A stretch of 17,711 nt of DNA from DRQF01 sp964559135. GTDB taxonomy: Bacteria > Planctomycetota > GCA-002687715 > DRQF01. The notes below the pieces were generated by a model. The model worked only from the letters and a program-made list of their open reading frames with translations. It had not been told where the DNA came from and made no database searches. Both the position numbers and the translations under genes were made by a program. Location: NCBI GenBank assembly GCA_964559135.1, contig CAZLGG010000081.1, positions 1-17,711 on the forward strand, written 5' to 3'. Below, piece by piece: positions 7,622 through 14,434 of this stretch. Position 1 is the stretch's first letter. Each line of letters opens with the position of its first letter.

Positions 7622-7658
7622 AAAAGCACGAGATGCCCTCGGGCGATCTCGTGCCTTT
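7622..7658 (-). terminator. Strong hairpin / terminator between rpmA and obgE
   Basis: Minus-strand AAAGGCACGAGAT pairs with ATCTCGTGCTTTT over 13 bp (one G-T wobble), with a short inner GCC/GGC stem and CGAG loop, followed by TTTT. It starts 32 nt after the rpmA stop and ends 33 nt before the obgE ATG. It is also followed by T-rich sequence on the other strand (GTGCCTTT), so it could act in both directions or as a partial attenuator or processing site. Confidence 0.75.
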
Positions 7659-7690
7659 GAACATGGGAACCCCTCCGATGTGCGGAAGGA

Positions 7691-7948
7691 TCAGTTGGAC
7701 GCGGCGTCGGTGGGAATGATCGAGACGCGGCGAGCCGTCCCGAATTTCACGATTCCATCGACGAGCGCAAAGAGCGTGTCGTCGCGACCGATACCGACGT
7801 TTTGGCCCGGGTGGAACTTCGTACCGCATTGACGGACCAAGATGTTCCCGGCGCGCACGCGCTCTCCGCCGTACTTCTTGATGCCGCGATGCTGGGGATT
7901 GGAGTCGCGCCCGTTCCGCGATGCGCCCTGACCTTTCTTATGTGCCAT
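7691..7948 (-). CDS. rpmA: 50S ribosomal protein L27
   Basis: L27 binds the large subunit with its N-terminal tail near the peptidyl-transferase centre. The 85-aa sequence starts MAHKKGQGASRNGRDS and continues with RGIKKYGGERVRAGNILVRQ and FHPGQNVGIGRDDTLFALVDG, all diagnostic. There is no Firmicutes-type cleavable N-terminal extension, so the mature tail follows Met directly. ATG 7946-7948 has AGGA 7 nt upstream. The gene lies 9 nt downstream of rplU and is surely cotranscribed with it. Confidence 0.98.
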   Translation of the reverse strand: MAHKKGQGASRNGRDSNPQHRGIKKYGGERVRAGNILVRQCGTKFHPGQNVGIGRDDTLFALVDGIVKFGTARRVSIIPTDAASN

Positions 7949-7957
7949 GGTTCGATC

Positions 7958-8269
7958 CTATCCCTTGATGCTGTTGACCTGGAGTTCCGTGTAATCCTGA
8001 CGATGGCCCTGCTTCCGGCGATACCTCTTGCGTCGACGGAATTTGCGCACGACGATCTTGGGCCCGCGGCCCTCGGCGAGCACGGTGGCCTCGACGGCCG
8101 CCCCTTCGATGAAGGGAACGCCGAAACGGGCCTCACCCTCCCCCCCGATCGCCGCCACCTGGTCGAAGGTGATCGCGGTCCCGGGCTCCAGGTCTTTCTT
8201 TTGGACGCGGATCACCTGGCCTTCCTCGACCTTGTATTGGTGACCCCCATCCTGAATGATCGCGTACAT
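7958..8269 (-). CDS. rplU: 50S ribosomal protein L21
   Basis: Large-subunit protein that binds 23S rRNA. 103 aa beginning MYAIIQDGGHQYKVEEGQ (1-18), with the conserved basic block KIVVRKFRRRKRYRRKQGHRQDYTEL (about 71-96), which is the L21 signature. The start ATG 8267-8269 gives the exact family N-terminus; TAGGAG lies about 8 nt upstream. The frame is open 55 codons further up but that stretch crosses the leader hairpin and the end of the ribonuclease gene. Order rng-rplU-rpmA-obgE is common. A promoter and hairpin directly upstream suggest separate control from rng. Confidence 0.98.
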   Translation of the reverse strand: MYAIIQDGGHQYKVEEGQVIRVQKKDLEPGTAITFDQVAAIGGEGEARFGVPFIEGAAVEATVLAEGRGPKIVVRKFRRRKRYRRKQGHRQDYTELQVNSIKG

Positions 8270-8293
8270 CGTCTTGCTCCTACAGGACTTCCG

Positions 8294-8327
8294 TCGACGG
8301 GTCGTGGGTATGCACCCGGCCCGTCGA
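8294..8327 (-). promoter_or_regulatory. Leader hairpin upstream of rplU (possible L21 autoregulatory site)
   Basis: An 8-bp perfect stem TCGACGGG/CCCGTCGA (8294-8301 and 8320-8327) encloses a second 4-bp stem GGGT-GCAT-ACCC on the minus strand. There is no T run, so it is not a simple terminator. It occupies the 5' leader of rplU, immediately after the predicted transcription start, and ends 25 nt before the ATG. L21 leader autoregulation is known in other phyla; equivalence here is inference. Confidence 0.5.
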
Positions 8328-8336
8328 AGGGTCGGC

Positions 8337-8364
8337 ATGATAACGGTCCCATCGAGGCCTTCAA
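8337..8364 (-). promoter_or_regulatory. Candidate sigma70-type promoter for rplU-rpmA
   Basis: On the minus strand TTGAAG (8359-8364) and TATCAT (8337-8342) lie 16 nt apart; they match the consensus in 4 and 5 of 6 bases. It sits in the 115-nt gap after the ribonuclease stop, and the expected start point (near 8330) falls at the foot of the leader hairpin. Confidence 0.5.
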
Positions 8365-8384
8365 GCCGTGTTTTGGGGGTCGAT

Positions 8385-9878
8385 TCAGCGGTCGAAGCGA
8401 CGGATCTCGTATTCCTCCGTCCCGAGGCTCGCATCCCCCACGACCATCACGGTGCGCCCAAAGTGGTCCTCGAGGTAGGCCAAGCGGTCCCGCTTGTTGC
8501 GCCGCAGGAAGTCGGCCACCCGATTGTTGCTGCGAATCTGGACCTTCTTGGCACGATTGTTGGCGAAAATGTTCTTCACCTCTCGCAGAATCTTGAGGCC
8601 GATGCTGTCCACGTTCCGGATGAAACCGGCCCCGCGACACGAGGGGCAAATCGTGGCGTTGTTGCGGTAAAGGCTCTGCCCCATGCGTTGCCGCGTCATC
8701 TCGATCATGCCGAAATGCGAGATTCTGGCGATCTTCAACCGGACCTTGTCCCGCCGGAATGCCCGTCGGAATGCAGACTCGACATCCCGCTTGTGAGCCT
8801 CGTTCTGCATATCGATGAAGTCATTGATGATGACTCCGCCCAGGTCGCGCAAACGCAGCTGTCTGGCAATCTCCTCGACCGCCTCCAGATTCGTCTTGTA
8901 CGCCGTCTCTTCGAGATCCTCTTCGCCTCGGTTCTTCCCCGAATTCACGTCGATGGCGACGAGGGCCTCGGTCTGATCGATGATGATCGAGCCTCCACTG
9001 GGGAGATTGACCTTGCGATGGAAGAGCTTCTCCACCTCCTCCTCGAGCCGAAACTTGTGGAAGAGAGGGTGCTTCCCCTCGAAAAGCTTCACCCTATCGA
9101 CGCAGTCGGGCATGACGGATCGAACGAAGTCCTGAGCCTTTTTGAACACGCCCTCGTTGTCGACCCAGACCTCGGAGACGTCCTGGGAGAAGGTGTCGCG
9201 AATCGTCCGGATGACGACGTCCGATTCCTGGTAGATGCACGCCGGAGCCCGGTCGCTCTTCACGCGCTTCACGATCGTGTTCCAAAGCTTCAACAGGTAC
9301 TCGAGATCGCGAACGATTTCTCTCAGATCCTGCCCGACACCGGCCGTGCGGACGATGTAGCCCATGCCCGGTGGTGGATCGATCTTGGCGAGGAGCCTCT
9401 TCAGCCGGGAACGCTCGCCCCGATCCTCGATCTTCTTCGAGACGCCGGAACGACTCAGGCTGGGCATGAGAACCAGATAGCGCCCCGGGATCGACAGGTA
9501 GGTGGTGAGGGTCGGCCCCTTCTTGCCGATGCCCTCCTTCGTGATCTGGACGAGAACCTCCTGGCCCTTCTCCAGATACTCCTGAATATTGGCGTGCTCT
9601 CCCCGATCGAGAGGAGCGGCGGAAACGGAGGCGTTGTTTTGTCGGTAGATGGGAAGAACGTCGGAGACGTGGAGAAAACCGTTGCGGTCTCCCCCGAAGT
9701 CCACGAACGCCGCGCCGATGGAGGGCTCGACGTTGATGACGACGCCCTTGTAGATGTTGCCGAGATAGCTATCCGTAGCGGCCCGCTCAATGAAGAACCC
9801 TTGAAGGACAGAGTCCTCGGTCAGGGCGATGCGGACCTCTTCCGGGTCCTCGGCATTGATGAATATCTTTTGTTCCAT
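8385..9878 (-). CDS. rng: Ribonuclease G/E family endoribonuclease
   Basis: Endoribonuclease for rRNA maturation and mRNA decay. 497 aa, RNase G size, lacking the long C-terminal scaffold of E. coli RNase E. S1 RNA-binding domain about 35-130 (GNIYKGVVINVEPSIGAAFVDFG), 5'-sensor/RNase H-like middle region, then the DNase I-like catalytic part with the metal-binding Asp residues in AIDVNSGKN (Asp310) and NDFIDM (Asp353), and the zinc-link CPSCRG (Cys411, Cys414) that holds the dimer of dimers. ATG 9876-9878 is set by a strong GGAGGAG 5 nt upstream; an upstream frame extension of 15 residues lacks such support. It precedes rplU by 115 nt. Between it and the secretin lie that gene's terminator and a 120-nt region presumably holding the rng promoter. 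Confidence 0.95.
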   Translation of the reverse strand: MEQKIFINAEDPEEVRIALTEDSVLQGFFIERAATDSYLGNIYKGVVINVEPSIGAAFVDFGGDRNGFLHVSDVLPIYRQNNASVSAAPLDRGEHANIQEYLEKGQEVLVQITKEGIGKKGPTLTTYLSIPGRYLVLMPSLSRSGVSKKIEDRGERSRLKRLLAKIDPPPGMGYIVRTAGVGQDLREIVRDLEYLLKLWNTIVKRVKSDRAPACIYQESDVVIRTIRDTFSQDVSEVWVDNEGVFKKAQDFVRSVMPDCVDRVKLFEGKHPLFHKFRLEEEVEKLFHRKVNLPSGGSIIIDQTEALVAIDVNSGKNRGEEDLEETAYKTNLEAVEEIARQLRLRDLGGVIINDFIDMQNEAHKRDVESAFRRAFRRDKVRLKIARISHFGMIEMTRQRMGQSLYRNNATICPSCRGAGFIRNVDSIGLKILREVKNIFANNRAKKVQIRSNNRVADFLRRNKRDRLAYLEDHFGRTVMVVGDASLGTEEYEIRRFDR

Positions 9879-9947
9879 GCCGCTCCTCCGCGCGATCGCG
9901 GATGAAGGGTTTGTTCGTTCCACAGGAACCCGTCACGGATTCCCAGG

Positions 9948-9965
9948 GGCTGCCCGCGGGCGGCC
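9948..9965. repeat. Imperfect 18-bp palindrome upstream of rng
   Basis: GGC-T-GCCCGCGGGC-G-GCC: a perfect 10-bp palindrome (9952-9961) extended by GGC/GCC across one mismatch. It lies about 70 nt before the rng start codon, in the likely promoter region, and could be a protein-binding site. In G+C-rich DNA such a palindrome can also occur by chance. Confidence 0.25.
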
Positions 9966-9999
9966 TCCTTTGATTGATAGCGGAAGTGGGGAACAAATC

Positions 10000-10033
10000 A
10001 AGGGGCTCCGGCGCGATGGCACCGGAGCCCCTT
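10000..10033 (-). terminator. Very strong terminator hairpin after the secretin gene
   Basis: Minus-strand AAGGGGCTCCGGTGC pairs with GCGCCGGAGCCCCTT through 15 positions (one wobble) around a CATC loop, followed by the T-rich GATTTGTT. It begins 36 nt after the secretin stop and closes the pilus transcription unit. Confidence 0.85.
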
Positions 10034-10069
10034 CTGTCTGCGACGAGAATGGGAGTCTTCGCGTTCCGT

Positions 10070-11959
10070 TCAGTCGTGAGTCTCAGACTCGGATGCGTCC
10101 TCCTCCATCGCACCCTCTTCGCCGAAGATCTTCTCGACCTCCGACTCGATCATGTGACGGCGACGCTCGTCCTCCTCACGGATGAGGCGTTCGACGGTGT
10201 CGGAATCGCGGATGATCCGAGGCGTGATGAAAATGATCAGACTTTGACGGGTCTTGGTATGCTCGGTGTGGCTGAAGAAGAACCCCAACAGCGGAATGTC
10301 GCCCAGCACCGGCACCTTGTTGATCCTCTCGGTATCGGTTTCGGTGATGAGGCCGCCGATGACGGCCGTCGTCCCACTTTCGAGGATCATGCTCGTCACG
10401 AGGGTCGAACTCGCCACCTGCGGGAGAGCGATGCTCTGCTGACTCGCCCCTTGGCCCGAAGTGAAAAGGTCAAAACCCGCCGGAATATTGGGGTCGCTGG
10501 AGCGGCCCACGAGTTGCTCGGCCTCGGGGATCACCTCCATCATGATCTTGTTCGTCCCAGGGATCACGTGGGGGCGCATGTAAAGCTGGAAGCCGGTCTG
10601 AACGGGAGAGTTGTCCGCCTCCTTGATCGTGAACGTCAGACCGCCCGACTGCCCGGAGGCGGCCGACGTCTGTGCGAACCTCACGGTCCGACCGACGAAG
10701 ATCGTCGCTTCCTGATTATCGAGGGCGATGAGTTTCGGAGCCTGAACGACTCGGGAATTCTGGTCCTGCTTCAGGAGCCTCAGAGTGAAGCTCATCTGCG
10801 TGAAGTCCAAGGTTCCGAAGGTCGTGGCCGACTTCAGCTCGGCGTCGGTCAGACCGGGAACACCCTGCGCACCCGAGCCTGCTCCGCCACCCGCCTGGGA
10901 ATCGGTCTGCTGGGGCAAGACCCCGAAGCCGTCGCCGCCGATGTTGAACGGCAGTCGGGATGGGATGGACGATCCGTTGAGCGAGGCGGCGAGCCCCTGA
11001 TCGCCGATGTCGATGCCGTAGCTCAACGCATCCGTGTTGGACGTCGTCACGAACTTGACATCCACGAACACCTGGGGCGGCTCGCGATCGAGTTCCTCCA
11101 CCAGACGTTCGATCTCGGCGAGGACGGGAGCGGTATCCTTGACGATCACCGCATTCTGTTGGGCGACGTATCTGAGACTCCCCTGCTCACTCAGGGAGCC
11201 TCGGAGAGCCTCGAGCAGGCTGAAGTCCTTCTCGGGATCGTCCGCGGGGGCCTTGGGCTGCCCCACCGCGTACTCCGTTTCGATCTTGGGGCGATAGGCT
11301 CCCGGAGGCCGAAGGTACTTGAGCTTGATGTACCGGCTCTCGAGCTGGGCTTTCAGCTTCGACGGGTGAACGACCCGGAGAATGCCGAAGTCATCCTCGA
11401 CGACCACGAAGCCCAAAGATTTGCAAACGGTGTCGAGAGCCGTGCGCCAGGGCACGTTGGTCAGGGTCAGGTGAACGTCTCCTTGGACCTCGGGAGCGGC
11501 GACGATCGACGTCCCCGAGATCTTGGCGATGGCCTGAATCACGGACGTGATGGGTGACTGCTGAAATTTCCACGTGATGCGGGCCGGCTGATCCACGATG
11601 TAGAGGTTGTCGGTCTTGCGAACGACCACGCACTCGGTGCGGTCCGCAACGATCCGCAGGGCCTCCTTCCAAGGCACGCGGTCCAGCTTGACCGTCACCT
11701 TGGTGTCCAGGTCGACTTCCTGCGAAAGTACGATGTTGACGCGGGCACGATCCCGGATGTAGTTGACCACATCTGCGATGGGCTGGTCGGTGACGTCGAG
11801 CGTCACACGGGTGTCATTGATGTCCTGACGGCGCCCGGCGTCGCCTCCCTGTGCGAGGGCCGCGGGCATCACTGCCAAGTGTGCCATCAACAGTGCAGCC
11901 CAAATGGTAGCCCGCCGGAACCGTCGGATTCGCGGGCGTGCCGTGGATTCGTGAAACAT
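10070..11959 (-). CDS. pilQ: Type IV pilus secretin (PilQ-like)
   Basis: Outer-membrane channel through which the pilus passes. 629 aa with a signal peptide (basic RRFRR then hydrophobic 18-35, likely cut near ALA-QG, 36-37). Two successive STN/N0-like repeats follow, about 50-125 and 126-200, each with the DVP.WKEAL / NVPWRTAL pattern. An N1-type (secretin_N) domain at about 206-292 leads to the secretin barrel, ending in SGTTAVIGGLI (528-538) and VPVLGDIPLLGFFF (549-562) then RQSLIIFITPRII (571-583). No AMIN domain is visible ahead of the STN repeats, unlike proteobacterial PilQ. The C-terminus (590-629) is an acidic tail rich in Glu/Asp. ATG 11957-11959 has GAGGAGGG 4 nt upstream. The position after pilM, pilN and the PilO-like gene argues for PilQ rather than GspD. 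Confidence 0.9.
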   Translation of the reverse strand: MFHESTARPRIRRFRRATIWAALLMAHLAVMPAALAQGGDAGRRQDINDTRVTLDVTDQPIADVVNYIRDRARVNIVLSQEVDLDTKVTVKLDRVPWKEALRIVADRTECVVVRKTDNLYIVDQPARITWKFQQSPITSVIQAIAKISGTSIVAAPEVQGDVHLTLTNVPWRTALDTVCKSLGFVVVEDDFGILRVVHPSKLKAQLESRYIKLKYLRPPGAYRPKIETEYAVGQPKAPADDPEKDFSLLEALRGSLSEQGSLRYVAQQNAVIVKDTAPVLAEIERLVEELDREPPQVFVDVKFVTTSNTDALSYGIDIGDQGLAASLNGSSIPSRLPFNIGGDGFGVLPQQTDSQAGGGAGSGAQGVPGLTDAELKSATTFGTLDFTQMSFTLRLLKQDQNSRVVQAPKLIALDNQEATIFVGRTVRFAQTSAASGQSGGLTFTIKEADNSPVQTGFQLYMRPHVIPGTNKIMMEVIPEAEQLVGRSSDPNIPAGFDLFTSGQGASQQSIALPQVASSTLVTSMILESGTTAVIGGLITETDTERINKVPVLGDIPLLGFFFSHTEHTKTRQSLIIFITPRIIRDSDTVERLIREEDERRRHMIESEVEKIFGEEGAMEEDASESETHD

Positions 11960-12234
11960 GTTTCCCTCCTCGATGAGTCATTGCTCTGGGAGGGCGCAGC
12001 TTTCCGGCGGATCGATGATAAGGCCATGGCCTGCGATACTCGCGACGGCACTTCCCAATCTTCGGTCCGGCGGCCGAGTTGCGCCGGTTCGCTCCCAATG
12101 TGTCCCGGTTCCTCACGAGGAGGCGCCGGGGTTCCTTCCACTCGTCACATTGTGTCCGTGCAAGTTCCAAGAACGCCTCCAGGCGCGGAGGGGGCGTCAA
12201 TTCACTTCCACCGAGAGCGCCGGCCGAACCCGGA
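11960..12234. other. Intergenic gap between the PilO/P-like gene and the secretin
   Basis: 275 nt where many pilus operons carry pilP. I see no coding region with a start and ribosome site. It holds a weak hairpin (12173-12197) near the upstream gene's stop and a separated inverted repeat CAATGTG (12096-12102) / CACATTG (12146-12152). No convincing promoter was found. Confidence 0.5.
12173..12197 (-). terminator. Weak hairpin after the PilO/P-like gene
   Basis: Minus-strand ACGCC...GGCGT, with an inner TCC/GGA pair and an asymmetric bulge, 38 nt after the stop codon and followed by only a short T-rich TTCTTGG. It may be a partial terminator lowering secretin expression, or chance pairing. 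Confidence 0.3.
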
Positions 12235-13677
12235 TCAGTTGAGCAAGTGCTCGATTCTCTCCGTCTTGAAGACGAAGACGACCCGGGAAGGGTCAATGCT
12301 CCTGACGACAATTCCATCGTCAAGAACCTCCCCCGGACTGTAGGCCTGGTCGTTGATTATGACGACGGAGCGCACCGGATAGCGCGGCATATACACGTAA
12401 CCCGTGATCGCCAGAGGGATCTGCGAGAATTCGATCCTGGCCTGCGCACGACCGGAGACGGATTCGATCTGGGAGAGGATTTCGGCGATTTCCGGGTCCT
12501 CGACATTCGTGGCCTTCGTCCCTCCAATGGTCTCGGCCGCCGCGACGATGTCCTCGTAGCGCCCTTCCTTGAAGGCTCGATGCATGTTCTCGAGCTGGTT
12601 TTCCAGTTCCTGGCGGACCAGCACACCCTTGCCCAACGACTTGCGGGCGCGATACAGCAACTCGAAGGGATCGGCGATCTCCGTCACGAAATGATCGCGG
12701 GTCTTCGCACTGCTGAAGAAATTCCCAGCCCGGAGTTCTTCGATCTCCGCGGCGAACTCGGCCATCTTCTGGCTGAGGCGCCTCGCGAACTCGACGCGAG
12801 GGACGAATCCGTCGATCTTCGACTCTTCGTCGATGGCTTTCTTGATCTCCGCCAGCTCCGACGCGAGTTCGTTCATCTTCTTCGCCTGAGCCTCGGCCTG
12901 GGCGCTCGCCAGGGCCTCCTCGCCGGCCCCGACCGAGGCGTCACGCCGCGGGTCCACGAATGGGTCCCGGCGGTCGGCTTTCACGACGAAATCATAGTGG
13001 TCGAGCTGAAGGTCGTTGGTCACAGGCTCACGTTCAATGATGTCGATCGTCCTTCGGTCGGCATTCTTGATCTCCACCGGCTCGTTGGAGCGGCCGGGCT
13101 CATAGACATACGTCTCGAGGTCGAGTTCAACCTTGTGTTTGACGGGTCCCTGAACGGTTTCTCCGACCGTGCGAGCGTCCTCGGACGTGATCTTCACCTG
13201 CCCAACCTTGACGAATCGCTCGTAGTTCTCGAACCGGTTCATGAAGTCCAGCAGCTCGTCGAGGGCACCGCGCAGCTTGAGCTTATAGCGGATCTTCTGG
13301 AATGGGTCCTTACTCTTCCGACGACCTCGGTTTCGGGCGTCGCTGTCATTCAACTCCTCGATCTCGACTCCACTCGCCACCGAGAACTCGGTGATGCGCT
13401 TGACGAGGCGGTTGATGTCCTTGTCATTGGGAAGGATCTTGGCGTATTCCTTCACGACGACTCGTCCGCGGAGCACGTGATCCTCGATCGACGGGATCTT
13501 TGCGATGCGCGAGTCTGCCTTCGAAATCTGCGTCTCGAGAGCAGCGATGCGTTCCTCCTCTTCACCCACGTGGCCGTAGTCCACCCAGACCACACCAGCA
13601 CATGAGAGGACGAGCCCGGTCGCGACCCCGATGACGATCCAGGCCTTTTTCTTCACATTCTTGACGGCGTTCAACAC
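12235..13677 (-). CDS. pilO: PilO-like pilus assembly protein with C-terminal PilP/GspB-like domain
   Basis: 480 aa, about twice the length of usual PilO (about 200). Transmembrane helix 12-33, periplasmic coiled coil 38-60, then a ferredoxin-like PilO domain at about 85-192 (LPNDKDINRLVKRITEFSVASGVEIEEL..., RYKLKLRGALDELLDFMNRFENYERFVKV). A linker with DRRDPF (235-240), a motif common at the start of PilP/GspB-type cores, leads to a second coiled-coil stretch (252-315, Ala/Glu/Lys-rich). The C-terminal 422-475 (ITGYVYMPRYPVRSVVIINDQAYSPGEVLDDGIVV) resembles the beta domain of GspB/PilP. It would sit in the PilMNO(P) alignment complex and reach the secretin. Start is GTG 13675-13677 with GGAG 9 nt upstream, 28 nt after the pilN stop. 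The PilO part is firmer than the C-terminal call. Confidence 0.8.
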   Translation of the reverse strand: MLNAVKNVKKKAWIVIGVATGLVLSCAGVVWVDYGHVGEEEERIAALETQISKADSRIAKIPSIEDHVLRGRVVVKEYAKILPNDKDINRLVKRITEFSVASGVEIEELNDSDARNRGRRKSKDPFQKIRYKLKLRGALDELLDFMNRFENYERFVKVGQVKITSEDARTVGETVQGPVKHKVELDLETYVYEPGRSNEPVEIKNADRRTIDIIEREPVTNDLQLDHYDFVVKADRRDPFVDPRRDASVGAGEEALASAQAEAQAKKMNELASELAEIKKAIDEESKIDGFVPRVEFARRLSQKMAEFAAEIEELRAGNFFSSAKTRDHFVTEIADPFELLYRARKSLGKGVLVRQELENQLENMHRAFKEGRYEDIVAAAETIGGTKATNVEDPEIAEILSQIESVSGRAQARIEFSQIPLAITGYVYMPRYPVRSVVIINDQAYSPGEVLDDGIVVRSIDPSRVVFVFKTERIEHLLN

Positions 13678-13705
13678 GATTCTCTTCTCCGGTGTCTCGG
13701 GGCCT

Positions 13706-14431
13706 TCAACGGCCGGAATCCTTCTCTGCCATTTGCTGACGGCGCTCTCGACGCTCCGTCAAGGCTCCTGCGGGATCCCGCAACGTGAGCGTCTGCTTGA
13801 TGGTCCAACCCTTCGCCGGGAGCTTGCCATCGGAGAAGTTCTCGATGCGCCCCTCTGGGTCGGTGATCGCGACGTAGTTCTCGTGGAACGTACGGCTCTC
13901 CTGAAGACGCTCGTGGTAGCGGTTGAACGCAGCGAGCGGGTCCTTGTCCGCCAGCGCCCAACCGTCGAATTTCACCTCTCCGCCCGACTTGGCCGCGTTC
14001 TTGCCGCGTGCTCCTCGGCGTCGGCCACGGCTGTTGGGAGGCGCCGTCGCGAACGACTTGAGGCGAATCAGGTATCCCTCCTCACCCAGAGTGTCGCCGT
14101 CGACGACGACGTCCACGAATTCATCGAGGATCCGGGTCATGAGAATACGGCTCTTGGCGATGTTCTCGATGGTGTCCGCACGTTTTTTGAACTCCGCCTC
14201 CTCGGCCAAGAGTCTCTTCTCGTGCTTCAGCATGGGCTGCTTTTGAGCGAGCGTCTGCTCGAGCATCTCACGCTTGTTCTGTGTGTCCGCAAACCACACG
14301 AAGTGAACATAGACAGCGACGGCAGCGGCGGAAAGAACGGTCGCAACGCCCGCGATGATCGGAAGGAACAGCACGATCGGAGTGCGCTCCTTCTTCCGAT
14401 AGTCCTGAGGCAGAAGGTTGATGGTGATCAT
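13706..14431 (-). CDS. pilN: Type IV pilus assembly protein PilN
   Basis: 241 aa. The N-terminus MITINLLPQDYRKKER is the PilN signature that docks in the groove of PilM; a transmembrane helix (19-46) and a periplasmic coiled coil (52-92) follow, then a ferredoxin-like domain (about 95-220). That domain is interrupted at 134-149 by a basic Arg/Gly/Lys-rich insert (SRGRRRGARGK), not typical of the family. It forms the inner-membrane alignment complex with PilM and PilO. ATG 14429-14431 lies 3 nt after the pilM stop, so the two are translationally coupled; pilO starts 28 nt after its stop. Confidence 0.9.
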   Translation of the reverse strand: MITINLLPQDYRKKERTPIVLFLPIIAGVATVLSAAAVAVYVHFVWFADTQNKREMLEQTLAQKQPMLKHEKRLLAEEAEFKKRADTIENIAKSRILMTRILDEFVDVVVDGDTLGEEGYLIRLKSFATAPPNSRGRRRGARGKNAAKSGGEVKFDGWALADKDPLAAFNRYHERLQESRTFHENYVAITDPEGRIENFSDGKLPAKGWTIKQTLTLRDPAGALTERRERRQQMAEKDSGR

Positions 14432-14434
14432 GTG

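Noticed and set aside
8256..9905. 549-codon open frame on the plus strand
   Set aside because: Antisense shadow of the ribonuclease G/E gene, without its own ribosome site or recognisable family.
9974..11557. 527-codon open frame on the plus strand
   Set aside because: Antisense shadow of the secretin gene; the beginning also runs through the terminator hairpin.
11887..12141. 84-codon minus-strand frame in the gap before the secretin, considered as a missing pilP
   Set aside because: No signal peptide, lipobox or PilP-like pattern; it overlaps the secretin's ribosome site out of frame.
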